From Acidovorax kalamii (GTDB taxonomy: Bacteria > Pseudomonadota > Gammaproteobacteria > Burkholderiales > Burkholderiaceae_C): a stretch of DNA of 64,000 nucleotides. Below are positions 7,546 to 16,043 of this stretch, one piece after another. The notes beneath the pieces were generated by a model. The model worked only from the letters and a program-made list of their open reading frames with translations. It made no database searches and was not told the origin of the DNA. Position numbers and translations under genes: made by a program. Where the stretch lies: NCBI RefSeq assembly GCF_002245625.1, contig NZ_NOIG01000004.1, forward strand, positions 744,001-808,000, written 5' to 3'. Numbering within the stretch: position 1 is the first letter of the stretch; each line of letters opens with the position of its first letter.

Positions 7546-8447
7546 TGAAACCCACCCCCGTGCGCCGCATCCTGTGGGTGATTGCCATCCTGTTGCTGCT
7601 GGGCCTGCTCATGGCTGGCCTCGCGCGTGCGCAGCCCGTGCACATCAAGGATGACAAGGGCCGCGAGGTCTCGCTGCCCCGCCCCCCGCAGCGCATCGTG
7701 AGCCTGCTGCCATCGCTGACCGAAAGCGTGTGCGAGCTGGAGCAATGCCACCGGCTCGTGGGGGTGGACCGCTACTCCAACTGGCCCGAGGCCGTGATTG
7801 GCAAGCTGCCCAAGGTGGGCGGCGGCATCGACCCGAGCATCGAGGCCATCGTGGCGCTCAAGCCGGACCTGGTGCTCATGTCCGTCAGCTCCCGCGCCAG
7901 CGACCGGCTGGAGGCGCTGGGCCTCACGGTGGTGCAGCTGGAGCCCAAGACCCACGCCGATGTGCGCCGCGTGCTGGGCACCGTGAGCGACCTGCTGGGC
8001 GTGCCCCGCGCGCAGGGCGCTGATCGCCTCTGGCGCGTGATCGACGCGGGCGTGCTCGCGGCGGCCCAGTCCCTGCCGCCCAAGGCCAAGAATGCACGCG
8101 TGTACTTCGAGGTGAGCCGCGGGCCCTATGCGGCGGGCGAGGCCTCGTTCATTGGCGAATCGCTCACCCGCCTGGGCGTGCGCAACGTGGTGCCTGCGTC
8201 GCTGGGGCCGTTTCCGCGCCTGAACCCCGAGTTCGTGGTGCGCGCCAACCCCGACATCATCATGATCGGCAACCGCAGCATGCAGGCCATGGTGCCGTAC
8301 CCCGGCTGGGCGACCATGCGCGCAATCCGCGAGAACCGGCTGTGCGTGTTCGGTCCGGGTGATTCGGATGTGGTCGTGCGGCCTGGCCCCCGCATGGCCG
8401 AGGCGGCCCGCATCATGGCGCGCTGCCTGGTGGACAAGGCCCCATGA
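7545..8447 (+). CDS. btuF: Cobalamin ABC transporter substrate-binding protein BtuF
   Basis: A periplasmic class-III binding protein of 300 residues. An N-terminal hydrophobic stretch (RILWVIAILLLLGLLMAGLARA) acts as signal peptide or anchor, and the mature part has the BtuF/helical-backbone fold motifs RIVSLLPSLTESVCEL, LVGVDRYSNWPE and KVGGGIDPSIEAIVALKPDLVL. The NPDIIMIG segment is also typical. It would deliver corrinoid from BtuB to BtuC2D2. I chose ATG at 7545, which overlaps the cobU stop (TGATG); an upstream GTG extension has no signal-peptide character. The stop overlaps btuC. Confidence 0.92.
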   Translation: MKPTPVRRILWVIAILLLLGLLMAGLARAQPVHIKDDKGREVSLPRPPQRIVSLLPSLTESVCELEQCHRLVGVDRYSNWPEAVIGKLPKVGGGIDPSIEAIVALKPDLVLMSVSSRASDRLEALGLTVVQLEPKTHADVRRVLGTVSDLLGVPRAQGADRLWRVIDAGVLAAAQSLPPKAKNARVYFEVSRGPYAAGEASFIGESLTRLGVRNVVPASLGPFPRLNPEFVVRANPDIIMIGNRSMQAMVPYPGWATMRAIRENRLCVFGPGDSDVVVRPGPRMAEAARIMARCLVDKAP

Positions 8448-9478
8448 CCCACGTTCCCATGGACTTGCCCACCGGTTCTGCCAGCCGCCGCGCTGTGTGG
8501 TGTGCCGCCTGGCTGCTGCTGGCCAGCGCCGTGCTGACCCTGTGTGGCGCCAGCGTGGGCAGCACGGGTTTTGACAGCGTGCTGCGCATGCAAGGCGACC
8601 CCGTGGCCTGGCAGATCGTGTGGGACATCCGCTTGCCGCGCACGCTGGGCGCCTGGCTGGCGGGTGCGTTGCTGGGCCTGTCGGGCGCGGTGGCGCAGGG
8701 GCTGTTCCGCAACCCGCTGGCCGACCCGTACCTGCTGGGCAGCGCCTCGGGCGCAGCGCTGGGCGGGGCTGTCGCCATGGCGCTCTTCGGGGTGTCGCCG
8801 GTGGCGGCGCAGTGGATGGCCCGCATCGGCATCACGGGCATGGCATTTTTGGGCGCGGCGGGGGCGGTGGTGCTCACGCTGCTGCTCGCCAGGGGCGTGC
8901 AGCACACGCTGCGCTTGTTGCTGGCGGGGGTGATTGTGGGCGTGGTGCTGGGCGCGCTGCGTGACCTGGTGGAACTGGCCTCGCCCGACATCCTGCAGGC
9001 CATGCAGGCCTTCACGCTGGGCAGCACGGCTTTTGTGGGCTGGGCGGCCTGCTTGCTCATGGCCGTGGCCTGGGCGCTGTGCTCGGTGGTTGCCTGGATG
9101 CTGGCACGTGCGCTGGACGGCCTCACGCTGGGCGAGGCCACGGCCGCCAGCCTGGGCTTGCCACTCATGCCCATGCGTGTGGGGCTGGTGGCTGCCATGG
9201 CGCTGGCCACAGGCACGGCGGTGGCGCAGACGGGGCTCATCGCCTTTGTGGGGCTGGCGGCTCCGCACCTGGTGCGTTCCATCGTGCGCGTGACACACGA
9301 ACGGCACATCGTGCTCTCCAGCCTGATGGGCGCGGTGCTGCTGATGGCGGCCGACATCCTGGCGCGCTGGCTGCTGGCGCCGCAGGAGCTGCCCGTGGGC
9401 GTGCTCACGGCGGCGCTGGGCGGCACCTACCTGCTGTGGCTCATGCACCGGCGCACGGTGCAAGGCGGTGCGCTATGA
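8444..9478 (+). CDS. btuC: Cobalamin ABC transporter permease BtuC
   Basis: A 344-residue polytopic FecCD/BtuC-family permease. Motifs include RLPRTLGAWLAGALLGLSGAVAQGLFRNPLADPYLLG, here read as consecutive short blocks, and GLIAFVGLAAPHLVRSIV near the coupling helix. About ten hydrophobic segments are visible. It forms the inner-membrane channel with BtuD and accepts corrinoid from BtuF. Start and stop both overlap neighbouring genes by 4 bp (ATGA), so the three transporter genes are translationally coupled. Confidence 0.95.
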   Translation: MTHVPMDLPTGSASRRAVWCAAWLLLASAVLTLCGASVGSTGFDSVLRMQGDPVAWQIVWDIRLPRTLGAWLAGALLGLSGAVAQGLFRNPLADPYLLGSASGAALGGAVAMALFGVSPVAAQWMARIGITGMAFLGAAGAVVLTLLLARGVQHTLRLLLAGVIVGVVLGALRDLVELASPDILQAMQAFTLGSTAFVGWAACLLMAVAWALCSVVAWMLARALDGLTLGEATAASLGLPLMPMRVGLVAAMALATGTAVAQTGLIAFVGLAAPHLVRSIVRVTHERHIVLSSLMGAVLLMAADILARWLLAPQELPVGVLTAALGGTYLLWLMHRRTVQGGAL

Positions 9479-10269
9479 ATTCAATAGCTATCAGCGCTCG
9501 CCAGATAGGCGCAAGCATCGGAAATCGCTTGATATTGCAGGGCATTGACCTGCAATTGCCCGCCGGGCGCTGGACGAGCATCGTCGGCCCCAACGGCGCG
9601 GGCAAGTCCACCCTGCTCAAGGTGCTGGCGGGCTTGCTGCCGCGTGTGGCGGTGCAGGGCGACGTGTTGTTGCTCGGCCGCCCGCTGGTGCAGATTCCTG
9701 CGCGCGAACGCGCCCGCCAGCTCGCCTGGCTGGGGCAGAACGAAGGCTCGGCCGACGACCTGACCAGTTATGACGTGGCCATGCTCGGCCGGCTGCCGCA
9801 CCAGGCCTGGCTGGCACCGCCGAGTGCGGCCGACCACGCAGCGGTGGAACAGGCCCTGCGCATCACGCAGGCCTGGGACTGGCGCCACCGCCCGCTGTCG
9901 CAGCTGTCGGGCGGCGAACGCCAGCGCGTGCTGCTGGCCCGCGCTCTGGCGGTGCAGGCGCAGGTGCTGCTGATGGACGAGCCCCTGGCCAACCTCGACC
10001 CGCCGCACCAGACCGACTGGCTGCACACCATGCGTGCACTGGTCGATGCGGGGGGCACGGTGGTCAGCGTGCTGCACGAGGTGTCGCTGGCACTGCAATC
10101 CGACGACATGGTGGTGATGGCACAGGGCCGCGTGCTGCACCAGGGCGCCTGCGATGCACCCGCCACGCACGCGGCGCTGGAGAGCGTGTTTGACCACCGC
10201 ATCCACGTGCGGCATCTGGATGGCATGTGGATGGCACTGCCATCGATGCAGCGCAAGCACAGCCAATGA
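9475..10269 (+). CDS. btuD: Cobalamin ABC transporter ATP-binding protein BtuD
   Basis: A 264-residue ATPase with Walker A GPNGAGKS at about 38, Q-loop LAWLGQNEG, signature LSGGERQRVLLARAL, Walker B VLLMDEPLANLD and switch histidine VLHE. It powers BtuC. The start at 9475 overlaps the btuC stop. The first 20 codons after the start (NSIAISARQIGASIGNRL) are encoded by an inverted copy of the dispersed repeat, so the N-terminal strand sequence differs from typical BtuD although spacing to Walker A is kept. Confidence 0.94.
   Translation: MNSIAISARQIGASIGNRLILQGIDLQLPAGRWTSIVGPNGAGKSTLLKVLAGLLPRVAVQGDVLLLGRPLVQIPARERARQLAWLGQNEGSADDLTSYDVAMLGRLPHQAWLAPPSAADHAAVEQALRITQAWDWRHRPLSQLSGGERQRVLLARALAVQAQVLLMDEPLANLDPPHQTDWLHTMRALVDAGGTVVSVLHEVSLALQSDDMVVMAQGRVLHQGACDAPATHAALESVFDHRIHVRHLDGMWMALPSMQRKHSQ
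9478..9536 (-). repeat. Dispersed repeat copy R2, translated within btuD
   Basis: An inverted copy: ATAGCTAT (9484-9491), AGCGCTCGCC and GGCGCAAGC appear in the reverse order seen in R1, ending in an ATTGCAG-like arm. It encodes the N-terminal residues of BtuD. Confidence 0.55.
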
Positions 10270-10298
10270 AACAACACATGGATTGAGGGAGTGGAAGC

Positions 10299-10766
10299 AT
10301 GAACATCGAATCGGGTTTTTCGCAGGTCGCGCAGTCGTTGCTGTGGCCGGTGCTGGTGCTGGTGGGGTTGGCGTTTGTCTACGCGTTGTGGTCGGGCGGC
10401 GCCACGCTCATGGAGGCGTGGCAGCGCTGGCGCCAGCCGCAGTACCGTTCGCTGCGCGTGGCTCCGGGTTTGTCGATGGAAGAGCTGGAGCTGCAACTGG
10501 TGCGCCAGGTGGAGCCCGTGCGCCTGCTCAGCCGCCTGTCGCCCATGCTGGGGCTGATCGCCACGATGATCCCACTCGGCCCCGCGCTGCAGAGCGTGGC
10601 GGCGGGCAACGGCCAGCAGGCGCTGGCCGTTTTCAGCGGCGCCTTTGCGGGCGTGGTGCTGGCGCTGGCCGCCGCGTCGGTGGGCCTGGTGGTGTACTCG
10701 GTGCGCCGCCGCTGGCTGCTGGCCGAGCTGCTGGTGGTGCGCAAGGAGCGCGGGGTGGCGCAATGA
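10299..10766 (+). CDS. MotA/TolQ/ExbB-like proton-channel protein
   Basis: A 155-residue membrane protein with three predicted helices (about 14-34, 76-98 and 107-132), the last two joined by a short loop. The block RLSPMLGLIATMIPLGPAL matches the conserved TolQ/ExbB/MotA pore helix. Members use proton flow to drive TonB-type or Tol-type work with an ExbD/TolR partner. The ribosome site GAGGGAG lies 7-8 bp before ATG. The stop overlaps the DUF2149 gene, and cobN follows; this trio recurs in other bacteria. Inferred role: energising the exported CobN-like protein or the TonB receptors here. Confidence 0.85.
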   Translation: MNIESGFSQVAQSLLWPVLVLVGLAFVYALWSGGATLMEAWQRWRQPQYRSLRVAPGLSMEELELQLVRQVEPVRLLSRLSPMLGLIATMIPLGPALQSVAAGNGQQALAVFSGAFAGVVLALAAASVGLVVYSVRRRWLLAELLVVRKERGVAQ

Positions 10767-11149
10767 GCTTGCGCCACTTGAACGTCCTGGCCGAGGACGA
10801 TGACGATCCGATGCTGTCGGCCGTGAACCTGGTGGACGTGTTTCTGGTGCTGGTCGTGGCGCTGCTCACGGCCGTGGCCGTGCAGACCCAGACCAGCGCC
10901 AATGAAAGCGTCACCATCATCCGCAACCCCGGCCAGCCCGACATGGAAGTGGTCGTGCGCGAGCAGGGCAAGGAAGTGCGCTTCAAGGGCGCTGGCAGCG
11001 CAGCGCAAGGGCAGGGCGTGCGCGCGGGCGTGGCATACAAGCTGGAAGACGGCAATATCGTCTACATCCCTGAAACGGGCGCTGCTCCTGCTAGCGCTTC
11101 GGCCGGTGGCGCGGGTGGCGCCGCCACGCCGGTACCTGCCAAGCCATGA
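10763..11149 (+). CDS. DUF2149 protein, ExbD-like single-span membrane protein
   Basis: A 128-residue protein with an acidic N-terminus (EDDDD at 11-15), one transmembrane helix at about 20-40 (AVNLVDVFLVLVVALLTAV) and a periplasmic C-terminal domain. The helix carries Asp25 in the pattern N-L-V-D-V-F-L-V-L, the same place as the essential Asp of ExbD/TolR, suggesting it is the ExbD-type partner of the preceding ExbB-like protein. This is my inference from the motif; the family is formally DUF2149. The Ala/Gly/Pro-rich last 25 residues look disordered. Start and stop overlap both neighbours by 4 bp. Confidence 0.85.
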   Translation: MSLRHLNVLAEDDDDPMLSAVNLVDVFLVLVVALLTAVAVQTQTSANESVTIIRNPGQPDMEVVVREQGKEVRFKGAGSAAQGQGVRAGVAYKLEDGNIVYIPETGAAPASASAGGAGGAATPVPAKP

Positions 11150-14100
11150 CGGCGCTGATCTTGCGCGCGGCACTGTGGTGCCTGCTGCTGGCTGCGCCGC
11201 TGGTGCATGCCGTCCAGGCTGAGAAAGCCTTGGCAGCGGGCGGCGCTGATAAAACAGCGCCGGTGCTGCTCTGGCTCACGTCCGACATCACCACGGCCCC
11301 GCGCACGGCCATGGTGCAGCGCCTGGCCTCCGACGCGGGCCTGGGCTTTGTGCACATCGATTACCCGCTGGCCGGCCCGGCGGTACTGGACGCGGCCCAG
11401 GCCCAGAAGCTGGAGCGCGCACTGGCAGGCGCCGCCATGGTGTGGGTGGATGCCCCGCATGCCAGCGTGGAGGCGCGCTTGCGCCGCATGGTCGGCGCGC
11501 AGCTCGATGCCCGCGCCGCACGCGCCCCGGGCCGCGTGGTCTGGGTGCCTGCGGGCACGCCTGCTGTGGACCTGTCTGCGCTGGAGGCTCCTGCCCGCAT
11601 GGTGGCTTACCTGCAAGCGGGCGGCCCGCGCAATCTCAAGAACGCCATCGCCCTGGCGCGCGCCACGGTGGCGGGTGTTGCGATGCCGACTTTGCCCGCG
11701 CCCGACATCCTGCCCCCCCGGGGCATCTACCACCCCGACGCGCCCCGCCTGCTGCCCAACGCCGCCGCGCTGGAGGCCTGGCGCCAGGGCCAGCCCGCGC
11801 TGCGCAGCCTGCCCGCCGTGGCCGTGCTGGTGCACCGCCACCACTTCATCGACGGCAGCACGGAGTGGCTCGATGCCTGGCTGCGCACCTTCCGCCAGCA
11901 GGGTCTGTTCGCTTATGCGGCCTTTGGTCAGCAGGTCACGGCGCAGACGCTGGCCGAGGTGCTGGAGTTGCCCGCTGAAGGAGGCTCTGGCCCAGGCCCG
12001 GGCCGCCTGCATGCCTCCGCCCTGGTGCTGCACCAGCTGGTGCCCCAGGCCGCCGCGCTGCAGCCGCTGCTGGCCCGCTGGGGCGTGCCGCTGCTGGGCA
12101 CGCAGCCCTACCGCGCGGGTGATGCCGCTGCGTGGGAGGCCAGCGACACGGGGCTGTCGCTGTCCGATGTGCCGTTCTACCTGGCGCAGCCCGAAGCGGC
12201 CGGTGCCATCGATCCGGTCCTGGTCGCCGCCCACGGCGCTGAGGGCCGGGACTTTCGCCTCATCGAGCGCCAAGCCCAGGCTGTGGCCGCGAAGGCGCGG
12301 CGGCTGATCGCACTGCAGACCAAACCCGCCGCCGACAAGCGCTTGGTGGCCATGGTCTACAACTACCCGCCGGGTGGCACCAACTTTGGCGCCTCGTTCC
12401 TCAACGTGCCGCGCAGCTTGGAGCAGGTGTCGGGCGGTCTGGCCCAGGCAGGCTACCGCACGCAGCAGGTGCCCGAGCAGGGCTGGATCGATGGGCTCAA
12501 GCCGCTGCTGGCCGCCTACTACCCTGGCGCTGATGTGCGCGCGCTGCTGCAAAACGGACAGGCCGCGGCGCTGCCACTGGCGCGTTATGAGCAGCACCTG
12601 GCCACGCTGCCCAAGGCCGTGCGCGAGCGCATGAACGCGCACTGGGGCGCGCCCGAAAAGAGCCGCTACGTGGTCGATTGGCAGGGCGAAAAGGTGTTCG
12701 CCATCCCGCGCCTGCAGGTGGGCAAGCTCTCGGTATTGCCCCAACCCCCGCGCGAGGAAACACTGCGCCTGGGCCAGAACCCGTTCATGCACAAGAGCAA
12801 GGCGCCGCTGTCGCACCACTACCTGGCCGTGTACCTGTGGGCGCAGCTGGAGGCCGATGCGCTCATCCACTTTGGCACCCACGGCACGCAGGAATGGGCC
12901 GGTGGCAAAGCCCGTGCGCTGGATGTGCACGACGACGCGCTGCTGCCGCTCGGTGACCTGCCCGTGGTCTATCCCTACATCGTGGACAACCTGGGTGAGG
13001 CCCTCACGGCCAAGCGCCGGGGCCGCGCTGTGCTGGTGAGCCACCGCACGCCGGTGTTCGCCCCGGCGGGTTTCGAGGCGCGCATGGCACACATGCACGA
13101 GGTGATGCACGAGTGGGAAACCGTGGACGAAGGCCCCACGCGCCGCGCGCTCGAAAAGCAGCTGGTGGCGCAGTTTGTAGAGCACCAGCTGCACCGCGAC
13201 CTGGGCTGGAGCGCCGAGCGCATCACGGCCGACTTCCACGGCTTTCTTGAAATCCTGCACCCCTACCTGGACCAACTCGCGCAAAGCTCGCAGCCCAAGG
13301 GCCTGGCCGTGTTCGGCCGCGTGCCCGCGCCCGAGCAGCGGCGCGAGACCATCCTGCAGGCTCTGCGCAAGCCGCTGATCGAAGCGCTGGGCGAGGACAT
13401 CGACGAGGCCTTTCTCATCAAGCACGACGCCGTGCTGGCCGCGCGCCCCGCACGCTGGCTGGAAGTGGCGCTGACCGACGCGCAGGCTGCCAGCGTGTTG
13501 GACCTGCGCCCCGTGCTGCCAGCGCAGGCTGCAACGCCGGGTGCAGCGGGTGCATCCGACGTGGTGCGCGCCGAAGACCATGTGCCCAACCGCGCCGCGC
13601 GCCAGCCCATCGACACGCCCGCGCTGCTGCAGCTGGCCCAGCGCGCGCAGGAGCTGGAACGCCTGCTGGCCACCGAGGGCGAGCTGCCCGGCCTGCTGGC
13701 TGCGCTGGATGGGCGCTACCTGCCCGCTGCTTACGGTGGCGACCCTATCCGCAACCCCGACAGCCTGCCCACGGGCCGCAACCTCACGGGGCTGGACCCG
13801 AGCCGCCTGCCCACACGCCAGGCCTATGCCGTGGCGCAGACGCTGTTCAACGACTGGTTCAAGGACTATCAGGCGCGCCATGGCGGCCGGGCGCCAGAGC
13901 GCATGGCGCTGTCGCTGTGGGCGGGTGAAACATTGCGCCACCAGGGCATCATGGAAGCGCAGGCGCTGGTGGCGCTGGGCATGCGCCCGGTGTGGGACGA
14001 CGCGGGCCGCCCGGTGCGCGTGGAGACCATTGCCGCCGACGCGCTCAAGCGCCCGCGCGTCGATGTGCTCATGAGCATCACCGGCTCGTACCGCGACCAG

Positions 14101-15378
14101 TTCCCCGCGCTGATGGCCTTGCTCGACCGCGCCGTGGCCCACGCCGCCACGGCCGAGCCCGGCAATGTGATCGCACGAAACACCGCGCAGATTGGCCAGG
14201 AGCTGCGCAAGCAGGGCGTGCCGCGCGCGCAGGCCGAGCAGCTGGCGCGCGTGCGGGCATTCGGCAACGCGGTGGGCGACTACGGCACCGGCCTGTCGGA
14301 CGCGGTGCAGAGCGATGGCCTGCAAACCAACGATGCGCGCCTGGGCCAGATGTTCCTTGAGCGCATGAGCCAGCCCTACCTGGACGGCGAACCCGTGACG
14401 GGCATGGCGGGTGGTACGGCGGCGAAGGCATTGGGTGCCCACCTGCGCCGCACCGATGCCGCCATCCTGTCGCGCAGCTCGCACCTGTATGCCATGGTCA
14501 GTTCGGACGACCCGTTCCAGTACCTGGGCGGCCTGTCGGCGGCGGCGCGCGTGGCCGGGCGCCCGCAAGGGCTGGAGCTGCATGTGGCCCAGCTGCAGGA
14601 TGTGGGCGAGCCCACCACCGAGACCGCGCAGCGCGCCATTGCGCTCGAGATGCAGTCGCGCTACCTGCACCCGGGCTGGCTCCAGGCGCAGAAGGCCGAG
14701 GGCTATTCGGGCACGCTGCAGGTGCTCAAGGCCGTGCAGTTCGCCTGGGGCTGGCAGGCCGTGGCGCCCGACACGGTGCGCAGCGACCATTGGCAGAGCT
14801 TCTACGACGTGCTGGTGCGCGACAAGCACCAGCTGGGCCTGCCCGAGTGGCTCAAAGAGCATCCGCAGGCCTATGCCCAATCGCTGGAGCGCCTGGTGCA
14901 GGCGCAGCGCCAGGGCTATTGGCAGGCCGATACCGACACGCAAAAACAACTGGCGCAGATGTACCAGGAGCTCACGCGCGCCGCGCCGCTGGCGGCGGAG
15001 CTGCCCAGCGTGCGCCGCTGGGTGGAGCAGGCCGCGCAGGGCAACCCGGCGGCGGACGCCGCACCCGTGGGCTTGGCCGTGGCCACTCCGCAGTCGCCCG
15101 CACTGCCGCTACCTGCACCGCCAGCCGCCGACCTGCCTGCACCGCCGCCCCAGGCTGAGGTCCCGCCTGCTGCACCCGCCGTGCCCGCCATGGGCGTGCT
15201 GCTGGAGCGCCAGCCCGAGCGCGAAGCCCCCGACTCCGCTCAAGAGCCCAGCCCCGTGGAGCGCATGGCCAGCATTGTGACCCTGCTGGTCATTGCACTG
15301 GTGGTGCTGGCAGGTGCTGCATGGCAGGCGCGCCGTCCTTTCTCACTCTCAGTCTTGCCCGGCCTCGCCCGCGCGTGA
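11146..15378 (+). CDS. cobN: Exported, membrane-anchored CobN-family chelatase-like protein
   Basis: A 1410-residue CobN/magnesium-chelatase-H family protein. Family motifs include VYNYPPGGTNFGASFLNVP, LIHFGTHGTQEW (573-584), VYPYIVDNLGEALTAKRRGR and MLMSITGSYRDQFP-like blocks near the middle. Unlike cytoplasmic CobN it begins with a signal peptide (ALWCLLLAAPLVHA). It ends with a Pro/Ala-rich linker (about 1305-1365), one transmembrane helix (1377-1393) and an RR-containing tail, so the catalytic body should face the periplasm. The usual HGTLEW(L)PGK motif reads HGTQEWAGGK, as I recall for HmuS-type proteins. No CobS or CobT chelatase partner is in the window. Either metal insertion into, or removal from, an imported tetrapyrrole is possible; the function is unproven. 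Confidence 0.88.
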   Translation: MTALILRAALWCLLLAAPLVHAVQAEKALAAGGADKTAPVLLWLTSDITTAPRTAMVQRLASDAGLGFVHIDYPLAGPAVLDAAQAQKLERALAGAAMVWVDAPHASVEARLRRMVGAQLDARAARAPGRVVWVPAGTPAVDLSALEAPARMVAYLQAGGPRNLKNAIALARATVAGVAMPTLPAPDILPPRGIYHPDAPRLLPNAAALEAWRQGQPALRSLPAVAVLVHRHHFIDGSTEWLDAWLRTFRQQGLFAYAAFGQQVTAQTLAEVLELPAEGGSGPGPGRLHASALVLHQLVPQAAALQPLLARWGVPLLGTQPYRAGDAAAWEASDTGLSLSDVPFYLAQPEAAGAIDPVLVAAHGAEGRDFRLIERQAQAVAAKARRLIALQTKPAADKRLVAMVYNYPPGGTNFGASFLNVPRSLEQVSGGLAQAGYRTQQVPEQGWIDGLKPLLAAYYPGADVRALLQNGQAAALPLARYEQHLATLPKAVRERMNAHWGAPEKSRYVVDWQGEKVFAIPRLQVGKLSVLPQPPREETLRLGQNPFMHKSKAPLSHHYLAVYLWAQLEADALIHFGTHGTQEWAGGKARALDVHDDALLPLGDLPVVYPYIVDNLGEALTAKRRGRAVLVSHRTPVFAPAGFEARMAHMHEVMHEWETVDEGPTRRALEKQLVAQFVEHQLHRDLGWSAERITADFHGFLEILHPYLDQLAQSSQPKGLAVFGRVPAPEQRRETILQALRKPLIEALGEDIDEAFLIKHDAVLAARPARWLEVALTDAQAASVLDLRPVLPAQAATPGAAGASDVVRAEDHVPNRAARQPIDTPALLQLAQRAQELERLLATEGELPGLLAALDGRYLPAAYGGDPIRNPDSLPTGRNLTGLDPSRLPTRQAYAVAQTLFNDWFKDYQARHGGRAPERMALSLWAGETLRHQGIMEAQALVALGMRPVWDDAGRPVRVETIAADALKRPRVDVLMSITGSYRDQFPALMALLDRAVAHAATAEPGNVIARNTAQIGQELRKQGVPRAQAEQLARVRAFGNAVGDYGTGLSDAVQSDGLQTNDARLGQMFLERMSQPYLDGEPVTGMAGGTAAKALGAHLRRTDAAILSRSSHLYAMVSSDDPFQYLGGLSAAARVAGRPQGLELHVAQLQDVGEPTTETAQRAIALEMQSRYLHPGWLQAQKAEGYSGTLQVLKAVQFAWGWQAVAPDTVRSDHWQSFYDVLVRDKHQLGLPEWLKEHPQAYAQSLERLVQAQRQGYWQADTDTQKQLAQMYQELTRAAPLAAELPSVRRWVEQAAQGNPAADAAPVGLAVATPQSPALPLPAPPAADLPAPPPQAEVPPAAPAVPAMGVLLERQPEREAPDSAQEPSPVERMASIVTLLVIALVVLAGAAWQARRPFSLSVLPGLARA

Positions 15379-15402
15379 CCCCTCATCTTGAAAGCACACA
15401 CC

Positions 15403-15972
15403 ATGCAGTTCGAAACCCCACCCACCGAAAAGCGCTACGAAAAGCCCGAGGGCGAGCGCCGGGGCATCGTCATCGTCAACACCGGTGACGGCAAGGGCAA
15501 AAGCACGGCGGCTTTTGGCCTGGCGCTGCGCGCCCACGGCCGGGGCAAGGCCGTGAAGATCTACCAGTTCATGAAAGTGCCCACGGCGCGCTTTGGCGAA
15601 CACCGCATGTTCGAGCAGATCGGCCTGCCCATCGAGGGCCTGGGCGATGGCTTCAGCTGGAAGAGCAAGGACCTGGAGCACTCGGCCCAGCTTGCGCGCG
15701 ACGGCTGGGAGAAGGCGCGTGCCGCCATCCTGTCGGGCGAGCATTTTCTGGTGGTGCTGGACGAGATCACCTACCCGCTGATCTACGGCTGGCTGCCACT
15801 CGACGGCGTGCTGCAGACGCTGCGCGAGCGGCCCAGGGACGTGCATGTGTGCCTTACCGGCCGCCGCTGCCCGCCCGAGATCATTGAGCTGGCCGACACC
15901 GTGACCGAGATGCAGCTTGTCAAACACGCGTTCAAGGCGGGCATTCCCGCGCAACGCGGCATCGAGGACTGA
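15403..15972 (+). CDS. cobO: Cob(I)yrinic acid a,c-diamide adenosyltransferase CobO
   Basis: Adds the 5'-deoxyadenosyl group from ATP to reduced corrinoid. The 189-residue protein is the CobO/CobA type, with P-loop GDGKGKST at 28-35, the conserved VKIYQFMKV block, and [15 protein letters not shown] (Walker-B-like) plus [16 protein letters not shown] near the C-terminus. ATG at 15403 is preferred over an in-frame TTG at 15388. It lies 24 bp after cobN and 71 bp before the second TonB receptor gene. Confidence 0.95.
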   Translation: MQFETPPTEKRYEKPEGERRGIVIVNTGDGKGKSTAAFGLALRAHGRGKAVKIYQFMKVPTARFGEHRMFEQIGLPIEGLGDGFSWKSKDLEHSAQLARDGWEKARAAILSGEHFLVVLDEITYPLIYGWLPLDGVLQTLRERPRDVHVCLTGRRCPPEIIELADTVTEMQLVKHAFKAGIPAQRGIED

Positions 15973-16043
15973 AGCCTCCGCTGTTTTCTCTCATTGGCCG
16001 TTGGCGGGCCAAGGTTCCGTTTTCGTCTTTCTTCGCTCTTTTC

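Noticed and set aside
11062-14949. A 1295-residue open frame on the minus strand opposite cobN
   Set aside because: It exists only because the GC-rich third positions of cobN remove stop codons from the opposite strand. It has no recognisable domains and Gln/Arg/His-rich low-complexity content typical of shadows.
15973-16043. A second riboswitch before the siderophore-type receptor
   Set aside because: The 71-bp gap is too short for a cobalamin aptamer, and none of the conserved blocks is present.
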